Shown here: in pieces, positions 25,868 to 34,179 of the stretch
How positions within the stretch are numbered: the first letter of the stretch is position 1
How the letters are laid out: the number at the start of each line of letters is the position of its first letter
DNA from: Henriciella marina DSM 19595
GTDB taxonomy: Bacteria > Pseudomonadota > Alphaproteobacteria > Caulobacterales > Hyphomonadaceae
Assembly: GCF_000376805.1 (NCBI RefSeq)
Contig: NZ_AQXT01000002.1
Span: 2,728,001-2,792,000, forward strand
Length of the DNA stretch: 64,000 nucleotides
Reading direction: 5' to 3'
The notes under the pieces: generated by a model
Database searches by the model: none
Seen by the model: the letters and a program-made list of their open reading frames with translations, nothing else
What the model was told of the DNA's origin: nothing
Translations under genes and position numbers: made by a program

Positions 25868-26569
25868 ATGGCCTTCATGTTGCGCACCGTGCTTGCAGTT
25901 TTTGCGGTCGTGCTGCTGGCGACAGCATGCAGCACGACACCCGCACCCGTTTCCTACCCTCTGAACGATGGGGGACGGGTCTCTGCGCCATCGGCGATCA
26001 CGACAACAGCCAGCGTCAGCGCAGAGCAGGGGCCATTCCAACCTGATGCAGACCTGTATCTCTGTCCGAACAGCACGATCACAAACGCTTTTGAGTATGA
26101 TCGGGACTTTCGCGTTCTGAATTTCAATCCGATCGTCCTGATCGACGGGAAAGTCGTCATGGCGGCCGTGCCGACGAACAATGCCTGCATGACATCCGGC
26201 TTCGGTCACAGGATGGGACGCACCCATAAGGGGCTCGATGTCCGCTCGAGGCCTGCCGGGATGGTCTATTCTGCGGCCCCCGGCATTATCCGCGAGGCCC
26301 GCCGCAGCCCCAGCTTTGGCAATACGATCCTGATCGACCACGGACAGGGTGTGTTCACGCGTTACGCACATCTCGACAACATCCAGTCTGGCATTGAAGA
26401 AGGCCGCGAGATCGGTTTTGGCCAGCCTCTGGGCATTATGGGGACCACCGGCCGCAGTACCGGCGTCCATTTGCACTTTGAAGTCCTGACCGGTTCGTTT
26501 CCAAGTGGCCTGACGGCGCATAATCCGCTCTCCTTCCCGCCCTATATGGCGCTTAGCGCAGGGTTTTGA
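25868..26569 (+). CDS. M23-family metallopeptidase lipoprotein (LytM-like)
   Basis: A 233-residue outer- or inner-membrane lipoprotein. The signal ends in LATAC (Cys about 21). The M23 (LytM) domain spans about residues 100-225, with Zn ligands in GHRMGRTHKGLDVRS (His and Asp) and GVHLHFEV (HxH). All ligands are present, so it could be an active peptidoglycan endopeptidase. ATG codons at 25864, 25868 and 25877 are possible; the one chosen gives a normal signal peptide. It lies 21 nt after the monooxygenase. Confidence 0.85.
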   Translation: MAFMLRTVLAVFAVVLLATACSTTPAPVSYPLNDGGRVSAPSAITTTASVSAEQGPFQPDADLYLCPNSTITNAFEYDRDFRVLNFNPIVLIDGKVVMAAVPTNNACMTSGFGHRMGRTHKGLDVRSRPAGMVYSAAPGIIREARRSPSFGNTILIDHGQGVFTRYAHLDNIQSGIEEGREIGFGQPLGIMGTTGRSTGVHLHFEVLTGSFPSGLTAHNPLSFPPYMALSAGF

Positions 26570-26634
26570 GCTGGAAGGCAGCTGACGTGAGCAAATTGAC
26601 GCCCGAAATCGCAGGGCGACAGCTCCATCAAAGT

Positions 26635-26647
26635 TGACGACGCGTCA
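26635..26647. promoter_or_regulatory. Small palindrome upstream of the TetR gene
   Basis: TGACG-ACG-CGTCA (5-3-5) lies 45 nt before the TetR start, with a TATATT at 26675-26680 as a possible -10. A role as autoregulatory operator is a guess from position. Confidence 0.3.
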
Positions 26648-26691
26648 CCGATCTGTTCACTGCTTATCCTCTTGTATATTAGGGGCGTTAA

Positions 26692-27324
26692 ATGGCGGCA
26701 ACCACTCAGCAATCGGACGCGCCCGGCAAACGTGCAAGAACGAAAGCTGCTAACCGACAGTCCATTCTCGAAGCAGCGCGTCAGGTCTTCGCCCGCCTCG
26801 GCGCAGATGCGGCCACTGTGCGCGATATCATTAGGGAGACCGATCTCGCAGCCGGCACCTTCTACAATTACTTCCGCTCCAAGGAAGAAGTGTTCGAAGC
26901 TCTCGCCAACGAAGGGGTCAAGCGATTCAGGCCGCGCCTGGCGTCGGTGCGGGCGAACGCGTCTTCATTCGAAGAATATCTGACGGCCGCCTACGAAGCC
27001 TATTTCGAATTCCTGAACGAAGAAAACGAGGACGCCATCAAGAGCCGTGCGCCGCATAAGGTCATGATCGGCATGCGGGTCGATACACCTGAAATGCATG
27101 CCGTCTTTGATGAGATCCGCGCCGACTTCGAGCATGCCGCAAAGTCATCCGGGCTATCGCTCGCGGATTCCGGATATCTCACTGCTGCGGCGATTGGCAT
27201 TGCGAGAGAAGTCGGCGATCATATGCTCCAGAGGCGCCCGGTCGATACAAAGGGCGCCGTGGAATTTGCGACCCAGCTCTTCATGAGCGGGGCCGGCGCG
27301 ATTGCGCCAAAGCGTAGCGTATAG
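26692..27324 (+). CDS. TetR/AcrR-family transcriptional regulator
   Basis: A 210-residue dimeric repressor. The N-terminal helix-turn-helix region runs RQSILEAARQVFARLGADAATVRDI and LAAGTFYNYFRSKEEVFEAL. The C-terminal ligand domain is not diagnostic. It lies 18 nt before an esterase gene on the same strand, which is the likely target along with itself. Confidence 0.9.
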   Translation: MAATTQQSDAPGKRARTKAANRQSILEAARQVFARLGADAATVRDIIRETDLAAGTFYNYFRSKEEVFEALANEGVKRFRPRLASVRANASSFEEYLTAAYEAYFEFLNEENEDAIKSRAPHKVMIGMRVDTPEMHAVFDEIRADFEHAAKSSGLSLADSGYLTAAAIGIAREVGDHMLQRRPVDTKGAVEFATQLFMSGAGAIAPKRSV

Positions 27325-27342
27325 GACGAGGGAGACCTTCTG

Positions 27343-28392
27343 ATGAGCCTGCAATCGACGATCGTGAAACTACTCATGAAGCTGCCTGGCGGCATGCTGG
27401 TGAAACTGTCAGGCGGAGAGCCGGTCATCCTTGGCGGGCGGACGCTCGACCCGCGCTTCCAGTTCATGATGGCCGGTGCAAAGCGGCAGCCGCCCGTGTC
27501 CAGCCTGTCTGCGCCTGAGGCCCGCGCCGCGTCGGCTCAAGGCCTCGCCATGTTCGCTGACAAGACAGAGCCCGGGGTCACCTGGGAAGACAGCGAGATC
27601 AAGGGCACGGACGGCCATCAGATCCCGGTGCGCATTTACCGCCCCGACAATCAGGACCCGAAAGCGCCGATGATGGTCTATTACCATTTCGGCGGCGGCG
27701 TGATCGGCGACCTTGAGACCTGCCATGCCTTCTGTTCGATGATATCGAAAGCGGCGGCCTGCCCGGTTCTTTCGGTCGATTACAGACTGGCCCCAGAGCA
27801 CAAATTTCCAGCCGGCCTTGAAGACTGTATCGATGCGTATGAATGGGCGCTGCGTAACGCGCGCAATTACGGCGCGCCTGCCGGCATCGCCACGATCGGC
27901 GGCGACAGCATGGGGGGCAACTTCTCCGCCATCGTTGCGCAGGAGATGATGCGCGAACGAAAGCCGATGCCGCTTCTGCAATTGCTCATCTATCCAGCGA
28001 CCGAAATCGAAAGCGAGTTTCCGTCATATGAGACTTATGGCGAGGCCTATCCGCTGAACGCCGACACGATGCGCTGGTTCATGGGGCATTATATTCCGGA
28101 AGGTCAGGACCGCGCCGATGTGCGGCTGTCACCTGCGCGTGAGGCGCAGCTGGAAGACCTGCCGCCCGCAATCATTGCGACAGCCGGGTTCGATCCGCTG
28201 GTGGATGATGGGGCAGCCTATGCGAAACTTCTCCGCAAGGCGGGCGTGAAAGTGACCTATAAATGCTATGATAGCCTGGCCCACGGATTTACGGCGTTCA
28301 CCGGTGCCGTTCCGGCTGCGCGCGAGGCATGCGAGGAGATCGCAGCGCTGGTCGCAACCGCTTATCGCGGGTTCAAGATTGAAGATGACTAG
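27343..28392 (+). CDS. Alpha/beta hydrolase, hormone-sensitive-lipase family
   Basis: A 349-residue esterase. It has the nucleophile elbow GGDSMGG (about residue 188), the family segment SVDYRLAPEHKFPA, an aspartate in AGFDPLVDDG and a histidine in LAHGFTAF. The oxyanion segment reads YYHFGGGVIGD where the family has HGGG directly followed by a hydrophobic residue, a notable shift. A hydrophobic N-terminal stretch (residues 3-35) may anchor it to the membrane. The start has GAGGGAGA upstream. It is probably controlled by the TetR gene before it. Confidence 0.87.
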   Translation: MSLQSTIVKLLMKLPGGMLVKLSGGEPVILGGRTLDPRFQFMMAGAKRQPPVSSLSAPEARAASAQGLAMFADKTEPGVTWEDSEIKGTDGHQIPVRIYRPDNQDPKAPMMVYYHFGGGVIGDLETCHAFCSMISKAAACPVLSVDYRLAPEHKFPAGLEDCIDAYEWALRNARNYGAPAGIATIGGDSMGGNFSAIVAQEMMRERKPMPLLQLLIYPATEIESEFPSYETYGEAYPLNADTMRWFMGHYIPEGQDRADVRLSPAREAQLEDLPPAIIATAGFDPLVDDGAAYAKLLRKAGVKVTYKCYDSLAHGFTAFTGAVPAAREACEEIAALVATAYRGFKIEDD

Positions 28393-28436
28393 GGCTGGAA
28401 AGACCCGGCCAGAGGGTCATCAATCAGCTTCCGGTG

Positions 28437-28496
28437 CTAGGCGGCGATAGCGGCCAGGGCCAGAAGGCTGACAAAGATAAAATAGATCGTACGCAT
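28437..28496 (-). CDS. Tiny hydrophobic ORF (19 aa)
   Basis: MRTIYFIFVSLLALAAIAA followed by a stop. It looks like an isolated signal peptide or a single-helix membrane miniprotein. No Shine-Dalgarno is visible, only AAAGTAA before the ATG. It could be a miniprotein, or a broken N-terminus whose remainder was lost. Confidence 0.22.
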   Translation of the reverse strand: MRTIYFIFVSLLALAAIAA

Positions 28497-28552
28497 GTTA
28501 CTTTTTTGTCCAAAAACCTTTAAGAAAGTGTCACAGAGATCTTTCTAGCGGG

Positions 28553-29221
28553 CTATTGGCTGCGGATCAAATCGGAATGATTGTTCCGGACGTTTCCTAC
28601 ATCCGGATGCGCGGGCCACACATCCATGTCTTCCGATGCAAACGGTTTAAGAAGATCATCGACGTTCTCACTGGTATCCAGCCAGCGCGCAAAGTCTTGC
28701 TGTTGCAGGATGACCGGCATACGGGCGTGAATACCGGCCGTTGCCTCATTGGCTTGCGTGGTAAGAACGGTAAAGCTGTGAAGCTCGGAGCCTTCGATCA
28801 GCGCAACATCGTAAAGGCCTGCCAGGCAGAAATGCCGCCGGTTGCGCAGGCCAATGGCAAAGGGCGTCTTCGCGCCCTTGCGGCCGGTCCATTCATAATA
28901 GCCGCTAATGGGCACCAGGCAGCGGTGATGGCGGTAGGCCCCGCGAAACACAGGCTTTTCTGCCACTGTCTCTGACTTGGCATTGAAACTGGAAAAGGAC
29001 TTTTCCTTCAGCGGCTTCTTCCACCAGGACGGCACCAGGCCCCAAAACGCAGGGGCGAGCTCAATATGACCCCGATGGGCTGGGCGCAGGATCGGCTGAT
29101 AGGTGCCGGGCGCGGCATTATACGTCGCTTCCGGCGGCTCGATCTCATCCGGCGGGATAAGATTGAGCCAGGCCTGATAGTCCGACCAGGTTACGCCATG
29201 TCTGAAAAATCGTCCGCACAT
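28553..29221 (-). CDS. SRAP-domain protein (HMCES/YedK-like)
   Basis: A 222-residue SOS-response-associated peptidase-like protein. In this family Cys2, exposed after removal of Met1, forms a protective thiazolidine crosslink with abasic sites in single-stranded DNA. The protein begins MCGRFF, and ETVAEKPVFRGAYRHHRCLV and PISGYYEWTG supply the conserved Asn-, Glu- and aromatic-containing pocket. The ATG at 29221 was chosen because Cys2 must follow it. The four-residue upstream extension in the open frame would destroy the active site. Confidence 0.93.
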   Translation of the reverse strand: MCGRFFRHGVTWSDYQAWLNLIPPDEIEPPEATYNAAPGTYQPILRPAHRGHIELAPAFWGLVPSWWKKPLKEKSFSSFNAKSETVAEKPVFRGAYRHHRCLVPISGYYEWTGRKGAKTPFAIGLRNRRHFCLAGLYDVALIEGSELHSFTVLTTQANEATAGIHARMPVILQQQDFARWLDTSENVDDLLKPFASEDMDVWPAHPDVGNVRNNHSDLIRSQ

Positions 29222-29267
29222 GTTGTCCTGCATTCATCTTAAAAGATTACTGTCATCAATGAGTATT

Positions 29268-29292
29268 GGAACGATCTCATATAGTGGTCGTT
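29268..29292 (+). promoter_or_regulatory. EcfG-type (general stress sigma factor) promoter
   Basis: GGAAC (29268-29272), a 16-nt spacer and CGTT (29289-29292) match the alphaproteobacterial EcfG/SigT consensus exactly. It lies 57 nt before the OmpA-type lipoprotein start. Confidence 0.7.
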
Positions 29293-29349
29293 TCCATTCA
29301 ACTACCTCCTACAACGTGTTGGGGGCATATGCTCATGAGGAGAGATTTA

Positions 29350-29994
29350 ATGAAAAAAGTAATGGCTGGTGTAGCCGCAGCTGCATTCGTTCTAACCGCC
29401 TGTGAAGGCACGGGCCTTTCCCAAAACCAGGCTTATGGTGCCGGCGGCGGCGCGCTCGCAGGTGCAGCGCTTGGTACGCTTGCAGGCGGCGATGATGGCC
29501 GTAACGCTGCAATTGGCGCTGCCGTTGGCGCGCTGGCTGGCGGCGCGGTCGGGACGTATATGGACCGCCAGGAGCGCGCGCTCCGTGAGCGGACTGCCAA
29601 TTCGCAGATCCAGGTAGAACGTCAGGGCGACCAGATCGCGTTGACCATGCCGTCCAATTCGAGCGTCAATTTCGCAGTGAACAGCGCCGAGCTCCAGGGC
29701 AGCGCCTATGGACCGCTGAACGAGATTGCCGGTGTTCTTCAGGAATACCCGTCGACATCGATTGATGTTGTCGGCCATGCAAGCTCGGACGGTCCGGACG
29801 ACTACAACATGCGTCTTTCCGAACAGCGCGCAAACACCGTTGCCAACTATCTCGTTGGTCAGGGCGTAAACTCGGTTCGCATCTCGGCCTATGGCCGCGG
29901 CGAAACCCAGCCGATTGCAAGCAATGACACCGAAGCAGGCCGCGCTGCAAACCGCCGCGTCGAAGTTCTGCTGACGCCTGTCACAACCAGCTAG
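29350..29994 (+). CDS. OmpA-family outer-membrane lipoprotein (YiaD-like)
   Basis: A 214-residue lipoprotein: MKKVMAG signal, lipobox LTAC (Cys about 18), a glycine-zipper segment (about residues 29-68) and a C-terminal OmpA peptidoglycan-binding domain (about 100-210). The domain has VVGHASSDGPDDYNMRLSEQRA and ANRRVEVLL, with the diaminopimelate-binding Asp and Arg. It likely links the outer membrane to peptidoglycan. The ATG at 29350 has GAGGAG upstream. The EcfG promoter indicates induction in the general stress response. A strong terminator follows. Confidence 0.9.
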   Translation: MKKVMAGVAAAAFVLTACEGTGLSQNQAYGAGGGALAGAALGTLAGGDDGRNAAIGAAVGALAGGAVGTYMDRQERALRERTANSQIQVERQGDQIALTMPSNSSVNFAVNSAELQGSAYGPLNEIAGVLQEYPSTSIDVVGHASSDGPDDYNMRLSEQRANTVANYLVGQGVNSVRISAYGRGETQPIASNDTEAGRAANRRVEVLLTPVTTS

Positions 29995-30023
29995 TTCTGA
30001 ACTGATCAGCTGAAAAGCATGAA

Positions 30024-30056
30024 GGCCGCAGCATAATCGCTGCGGCCTTTTTCTTT
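30024..30056 (+). terminator. Intrinsic terminator of the OmpA-type lipoprotein gene
   Basis: GGCCGCAGC and GCTGCGGCC form a 9-bp stem around a 6-nt loop, followed by TTTTTCTTT, 30 nt after the stop codon. Confidence 0.9.
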
Positions 30057-30250
30057 GGGCGGGAGTGAGCCGCATGCGGTTTCCGGGCTTTCGAAGCCCC
30101 CTTTGAAAATCACTTGATCTGCGCAGGCAGCGGCTTGGTTTCATAGGGTCCGGGCGCCATGCTCTGCTGCGTACGGACTCAACTCGCCTTCGATTGAATA
30201 GTGAACTTTAGGGCTGAATGGCGCAAAAATTCTTGAGCTGAAACAAGAAA
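30057..30250. other. Intergenic stretch without recognisable gene
   Basis: I see no credible ORF or RNA here. On the minus strand, a 16-codon reading frame (MAPGPYETKPLPAQIK, from about 30160 to a stop near 30113) has the look of a protein C-terminus and could be a gene remnant, but nothing else supports it. Confidence 0.3.
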
Positions 30251-30272
30251 GGCCGGAGCGCGCGCTCCGGCC
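30251..30272. terminator. Hairpin terminator after the fadJ-like gene
   Basis: GGCCGGAGCG and CGCTCCGGCC form a 10-bp stem with a 2-nt loop, flanked by AAA and TTT. It sits 26 nt beyond the leftward fadJ-like stop. On that strand it is followed by TTTCTTGTTTC. Confidence 0.7.
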
Positions 30273-30297
30273 TTTCCAATCAGGTATTGAGGTCTGG

Positions 30298-32529
30298 CTA
30301 CGCGGCCACTTTGGCTTTCACGCCGCCTGGCGGGAAGCGGTCGTAGAAGCCTTCGCCCTTGGCGGCCATATCCTTCAGAAGCTGTGGCACGGCGAAGCGT
30401 TCGCCATATTTGGCTTCCATCTTTTCGGCCTCTTCAACGAAGGGCTTGATGCCCCAGATGAGGTCCACATAGGAGCAGCACCCGCCCGTATAAGGCGCAA
30501 AGCCCCAGGCCAGGATGGAGCCGATGTCGGCATCGCGCGCGTCGGTGATGACGCCTTCCTCGAAACAGCGGGCAACTTCGATAGCCTGACGGATGAGGAA
30601 GCGGTCAATCAGATGCTTCTTCATCTCTGGCGGGCACTCATCGACCTTCACTTCAAGGCGGGTGTTGAGGTCCGGCCAGAGACGCTCCGGGCGACCTTTC
30701 TCATTATAGTCGTAGAAGCCCTTGCCGGCCTTGCGTCCGACCCGGCCCTGATCCTCGACCAGCCAGCCGAGGAACTGGGTCCGGTCATCGCTCTGGATGT
30801 CGACGCCCATTGCTTCGGCTGTCGCGCGGGTCACTTTCAGCGCCGTGTCGAGACCGACAGAGTCGGAGACCTCAAGCGGGCCCATCGGCATGCCGGACTG
30901 GCGCCCGACATTCTCGATGATGGCTGGCTTGATGCCCTCGGCCAGCATTTCCATGCCTTCGCGCGTATAGGTGCCAAAGCAGCGCGACGTATAGAAACCG
31001 CGGCTGTCATTGACCGAGATCGGCGTCTTACGAATGGCGAGGACATAGTCGATCGCCTTGGCCAGTGTCGCTTCGGACGTCTTCTCACCGGAAATGATCT
31101 CGACAAGGCCCATCCGCTCCACAGGGGAGAAGAAGTGGATGCCAATGAAGTTTTCCGGACGTTTGGAGGCTTTCGCCAGGCCCGTGATCGGCAGGGTCGA
31201 GGTGTTGGAGCCAAAGACAGCGTCTTCACCGAGAACCGCTTCAGCCTGCTCGGTGATCTTGGCTTTCAGCTCTTCATTCTCGAACACAGCTTCGATGACG
31301 AGGTCTGCGCCCTTCAGCTCGTCATAATTGTCGGTGGTCGTGATGAGGTCGAGGAGCTTGTCGCCCTTTTCCTTGGTCGACTTGCCGCGCGAGATGTCCT
31401 TTTCGACGAGACGGCGCGAATAGTCCTTGCCCTTCTCGGCGTTCTCCTTGGACACATCGACCAGAACGGTCGGGATGCCAGCCTTGGCCTGGACATAGGC
31501 AACGCCTGCACCCATCAGGCCTGCGCCGATGACAGCGATCTTCTTGAACTCTGTTTTCGGGTGGCCTTCCGGGCGGTTGCCGCCCTTGGAAAGCGCCTGC
31601 GTCGACAGGAACAGCGAACGGATCATCGCCTTGGCTTCAGGGCGTGACTGGGTGTTGATGAAGTAGCGCGTCTCGATCCGAAGGCCTGCATCGATCGGCA
31701 CCTGAATGCCTTCATAGACGCAGGAGAGGATGTTCTTCTGGGCCGGGAAGTTGCCATAGGTCTTGGCGTGAAGCATGGCGTTCGCCATCGTCATGACCTG
31801 ACCGGCACCAGGGCTCTTGTGCGGCACGCCGCCTGGCACCTTGAAGCCTTTTTCGTCCCATGGGGCCTTGGCCGATGGATTCGCTTTCACCCATGCCTTT
31901 GCCTTTTCGACGACGTCTGCCCCCGGGGCCAGCTCCTGGATGACGCCCATCGCCTTGCCTTTTTCAGCGTCAAAGCTCTCACCCTGAAGGATGAGCGGCA
32001 GGGCCGCTTGCACACCAACAAGGCGTGGCAGGCGCTGCGTGCCGCCAGCGCCCGGCAGGAGGCCGATCTTGGCTTCCGGAAGGCCGAATTGCTGCTTCGG
32101 ATTGTCGTTGGCTGCGACACGGTAATGGCAGGCCAGCGCGACTTCGAGACCGCCGCCAAGGGCGAGGCCGTTAAGGGCGCAGGCGACCGGCTTTCCGCAG
32201 GTCTCCAGCTCGCGCAGAGTCTTGTTGAGCGAGAAACCTTGCTCAAAGCGTTCTTTCAGCTTCTCGTCTTCACTTTTTTCACTGGCATCGCCAGCTCCGG
32301 CGCGGTTGCCCATCTCACCAAGGTCTGCGCCGGCGCAGAAGCCCGAAGGCTTGCCAGACGACAGGACAAGACCCTTGATCTTGTCGTTGCTCGCGACTTC
32401 CTTGGCGATCGCGATGATGTCCTGAACGGCCTGCCCCGTCAGCGTATTCATGCTGCGGCCCGGCACGTCGAAAGCGGCGTGCGCAATGCCATCGCCGTCA
32501 ATGTCGAATTTGAAGGTTTCGAGTTCCAT
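30298..32529 (-). CDS. fadJ: Multifunctional enoyl-CoA hydratase / 3-hydroxyacyl-CoA dehydrogenase
   Basis: A 743-residue beta-oxidation alpha subunit. The N-terminal crotonase domain (about residues 1-200) has [13 protein letters not shown] and the active-site glutamates in [19 protein letters not shown] and [20 protein letters not shown]. The NAD-binding dehydrogenase domain starts at about 325 with [14 protein letters not shown], followed by [29 protein letters not shown] and the two C-terminal helical domains. It pairs with the thiolase encoded upstream in the operon. The ATG at 32529 lies 19 nt after a 70-residue gene. Confidence 0.93.
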   Translation of the reverse strand: MELETFKFDIDGDGIAHAAFDVPGRSMNTLTGQAVQDIIAIAKEVASNDKIKGLVLSSGKPSGFCAGADLGEMGNRAGAGDASEKSEDEKLKERFEQGFSLNKTLRELETCGKPVACALNGLALGGGLEVALACHYRVAANDNPKQQFGLPEAKIGLLPGAGGTQRLPRLVGVQAALPLILQGESFDAEKGKAMGVIQELAPGADVVEKAKAWVKANPSAKAPWDEKGFKVPGGVPHKSPGAGQVMTMANAMLHAKTYGNFPAQKNILSCVYEGIQVPIDAGLRIETRYFINTQSRPEAKAMIRSLFLSTQALSKGGNRPEGHPKTEFKKIAVIGAGLMGAGVAYVQAKAGIPTVLVDVSKENAEKGKDYSRRLVEKDISRGKSTKEKGDKLLDLITTTDNYDELKGADLVIEAVFENEELKAKITEQAEAVLGEDAVFGSNTSTLPITGLAKASKRPENFIGIHFFSPVERMGLVEIISGEKTSEATLAKAIDYVLAIRKTPISVNDSRGFYTSRCFGTYTREGMEMLAEGIKPAIIENVGRQSGMPMGPLEVSDSVGLDTALKVTRATAEAMGVDIQSDDRTQFLGWLVEDQGRVGRKAGKGFYDYNEKGRPERLWPDLNTRLEVKVDECPPEMKKHLIDRFLIRQAIEVARCFEEGVITDARDADIGSILAWGFAPYTGGCCSYVDLIWGIKPFVEEAEKMEAKYGERFAVPQLLKDMAAKGEGFYDRFPPGGVKAKVAA

Positions 32530-32548
32530 CTATCTGTCCTCTTGAAGA

Positions 32549-32761
32549 TCAGCCCTCTGCGGAGCTGTCTTCATCCGTCTTGTGGTTATCTTTGGTCTGA
32601 TTGAGCTGCGCCTTGCCGAAGGCCGGTGCGAGACCGATGCCGATGGCAAGGCCGGCGCCCATGAAGGCCATATTGCCAAGGGCGACGCCGAGCGCCGCGC
32701 CTATGGCAATACCGATCGCTATGCCGACCGGCAGGCCCTTCTGGAACGCCTCGTTGCTCAC
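32549..32761 (-). CDS. Small glycine-rich membrane protein (70 aa)
   Basis: MSNEAFQKGLPVGIAIGIAI is followed by a second hydrophobic glycine-zipper stretch and a charged tail ending in TDEDSSAEG. It should span the membrane once or twice. The GTG start at 32761 directly abuts the thiolase stop codon (TAGGTG), so it is co-translated. Its presence between fadA-type and fadJ-type genes suggests an accessory role in fatty-acid uptake or enzyme anchoring, which is inferred. Confidence 0.65.
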   Translation of the reverse strand: MSNEAFQKGLPVGIAIGIAIGAALGVALGNMAFMGAGLAIGIGLAPAFGKAQLNQTKDNHKTDEDSSAEG

Positions 32762-33967
32762 CTAGACCCGTTCGATGATCGTTGCTGTGCCCATGCCGGC
32801 GCCCACGCAAAGTGTTACCAGTGCGGTTTCCTTGTCGGAGCGCTCGAGCTCGTCGACCATGGTGCCCAGCAGCATGCCGCCGGTCGCCCCAAGCGGGTGG
32901 CCCATGGCAATGGCGCCGCCGTTTACGTTCATCTTCTCGTGCGGAATGCCGAGCAGATGCATCATCAGCATCGGCACGGACGCGAACGCCTCATTGAGCT
33001 CATAGATGTCGATATCGCCGACATCCATGCCAGCTTTCATCAGCGCCTTGCGGGAGACGGCCGTCGGGCCGGTCAGCATGATCGCCGGCTCTGAGCCGAT
33101 CGAGGCCATGGATCTGATGCGCGCGCGCGGCTTCAGGCCAAGCCGCTCGCCCATTTCCTTCGAACCGAACAGAACGGCCGATGCGCCATCCACGATACCG
33201 GAAGAGTTACCGGCATGGTGAACGTGGTCGATGCTTTCCAGCTCAGGATAGCGCTGCTTGATGATCTCATCGAAGCCCATGCTGCCCATGCCCGCGAAGG
33301 ACGGATTAAGACCGGCCAGCGACTGCATGTCGGCATCGGGACGCATATGCTCGTCATGATCAAGGATGATGGCGCCCATCTGGTCCTTCACAGGAACGAT
33401 GGATTTCGAAAAACGCCCTTCCTTCCAGGCGTTGGCGGCGCGCTTTTGCGACTCGACCGCATAGGCGTCGACATCATCGCGTGAGAAGCCCCATTTGGTC
33501 GCAATGGTGTCTGCGCCAACGCCCTGCGGCGCGAAATAGGATTTGATCGCGATGGACGGGTCAGACGACCAGGCACCACCAGCGGCGCCCATTGGAACGC
33601 GCGACATGGCTTCGACGCCGCCGCCGATTGCCATATCTGCCTCGCCGGTCATGACTTTGGACGCGGCCATGTTGCAGGCCTCAAGGCCAGAGGCGCAGAA
33701 ACGGTCGACCTGTACGCCGGCCGTGGTCTCTGCATACTCAGCATTCAGCACGGCGATCCGCGCAATGTCGCCGCCTTGCTCACCAACTGGCGAGACACAA
33801 CCGAGAACCACATCGTCGACATAGTTGGTGTCGAGTTCGTTTCGGTCGCGGATCGCCTGTAGCGCCTGTGTCGCAAGCGAAAGCGAGGTGATTTCATGCA
33901 GCGACCCGCTCTGCTTGCCTTTGCCGCGCGGTGTGCGCACAGCATCGTAGATATATGCTTCGTTCAT
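32762..33967 (-). CDS. Acetyl-CoA C-acyltransferase (thiolase)
   Basis: A 401-residue beta-oxidation thiolase. The nucleophile is in [15 protein letters not shown] (Cys about 90), the histidine in [16 protein letters not shown] and the second cysteine in [11 protein letters not shown]. It opens [14 protein letters not shown] ([16 protein letters not shown]). It likely cleaves 3-ketoacyl-CoA from the FadJ-type enzyme. The ATG at 33967 has an AAGGAG ribosome site. A two-subunit complex with the FadJ-type protein is expected from operon structure. Confidence 0.93.
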   Translation of the reverse strand: MNEAYIYDAVRTPRGKGKQSGSLHEITSLSLATQALQAIRDRNELDTNYVDDVVLGCVSPVGEQGGDIARIAVLNAEYAETTAGVQVDRFCASGLEACNMAASKVMTGEADMAIGGGVEAMSRVPMGAAGGAWSSDPSIAIKSYFAPQGVGADTIATKWGFSRDDVDAYAVESQKRAANAWKEGRFSKSIVPVKDQMGAIILDHDEHMRPDADMQSLAGLNPSFAGMGSMGFDEIIKQRYPELESIDHVHHAGNSSGIVDGASAVLFGSKEMGERLGLKPRARIRSMASIGSEPAIMLTGPTAVSRKALMKAGMDVGDIDIYELNEAFASVPMLMMHLLGIPHEKMNVNGGAIAMGHPLGATGGMLLGTMVDELERSDKETALVTLCVGAGMGTATIIERV

Positions 33968-33992
33968 TTGGATAATGCTCCTTTCAGGACAT

Positions 33993-34175
33993 TCAAAAAT
34001 TCAGATGGTCAGATTGGCGAAGGACGATGAGGCCGATGACGAGAGAGCCGAGTCCCAGCGCGATCGGCACAAAGCCGCTGACGCCCGCATCCGGGCGGGC
34101 AAATTCGACATAGGCGCCCAGCAGGATCGATATGATCCCGAGAATGATGGACGCGATGCCGAGCCAGCGGACCAT
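33993..34175 (-). CDS. Small two-helix membrane protein (60 aa)
   Basis: Begins [20 protein letters not shown]. Two hydrophobic helices are separated by a short loop with Glu, Asp and Pro, and a polar tail LRQSDHLNF follows. The ATG at 34175 lies 4 nt after the acyl-CoA dehydrogenase stop. An overlapping upstream start at 34196 is possible but less likely. Unknown function; it is part of the beta-oxidation operon. Confidence 0.6.
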   Translation of the reverse strand: MVRWLGIASIILGIISILLGAYVEFARPDAGVSGFVPIALGLGSLVIGLIVLRQSDHLNF

Positions 34176-34179
34176 GTGG

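Noticed and set aside
26634..26691. Sigma-70 promoter for the TetR gene
   Set aside because: TATATT at 26675-26680 has no -35 at a suitable distance; the only TTGACG is 35 nt away.
28390..28552. Second gene between the esterase and the SRAP gene
   Set aside because: Only the 19-codon hydrophobic frame is open for any useful length, and no other signal is visible.
30613..31647. Plus-strand ORF of about 344 codons opposite the FadJ-type gene
   Set aside because: Antisense shadow of a gene with clear NAD-binding and crotonase motifs. No ribosome site and no domain.
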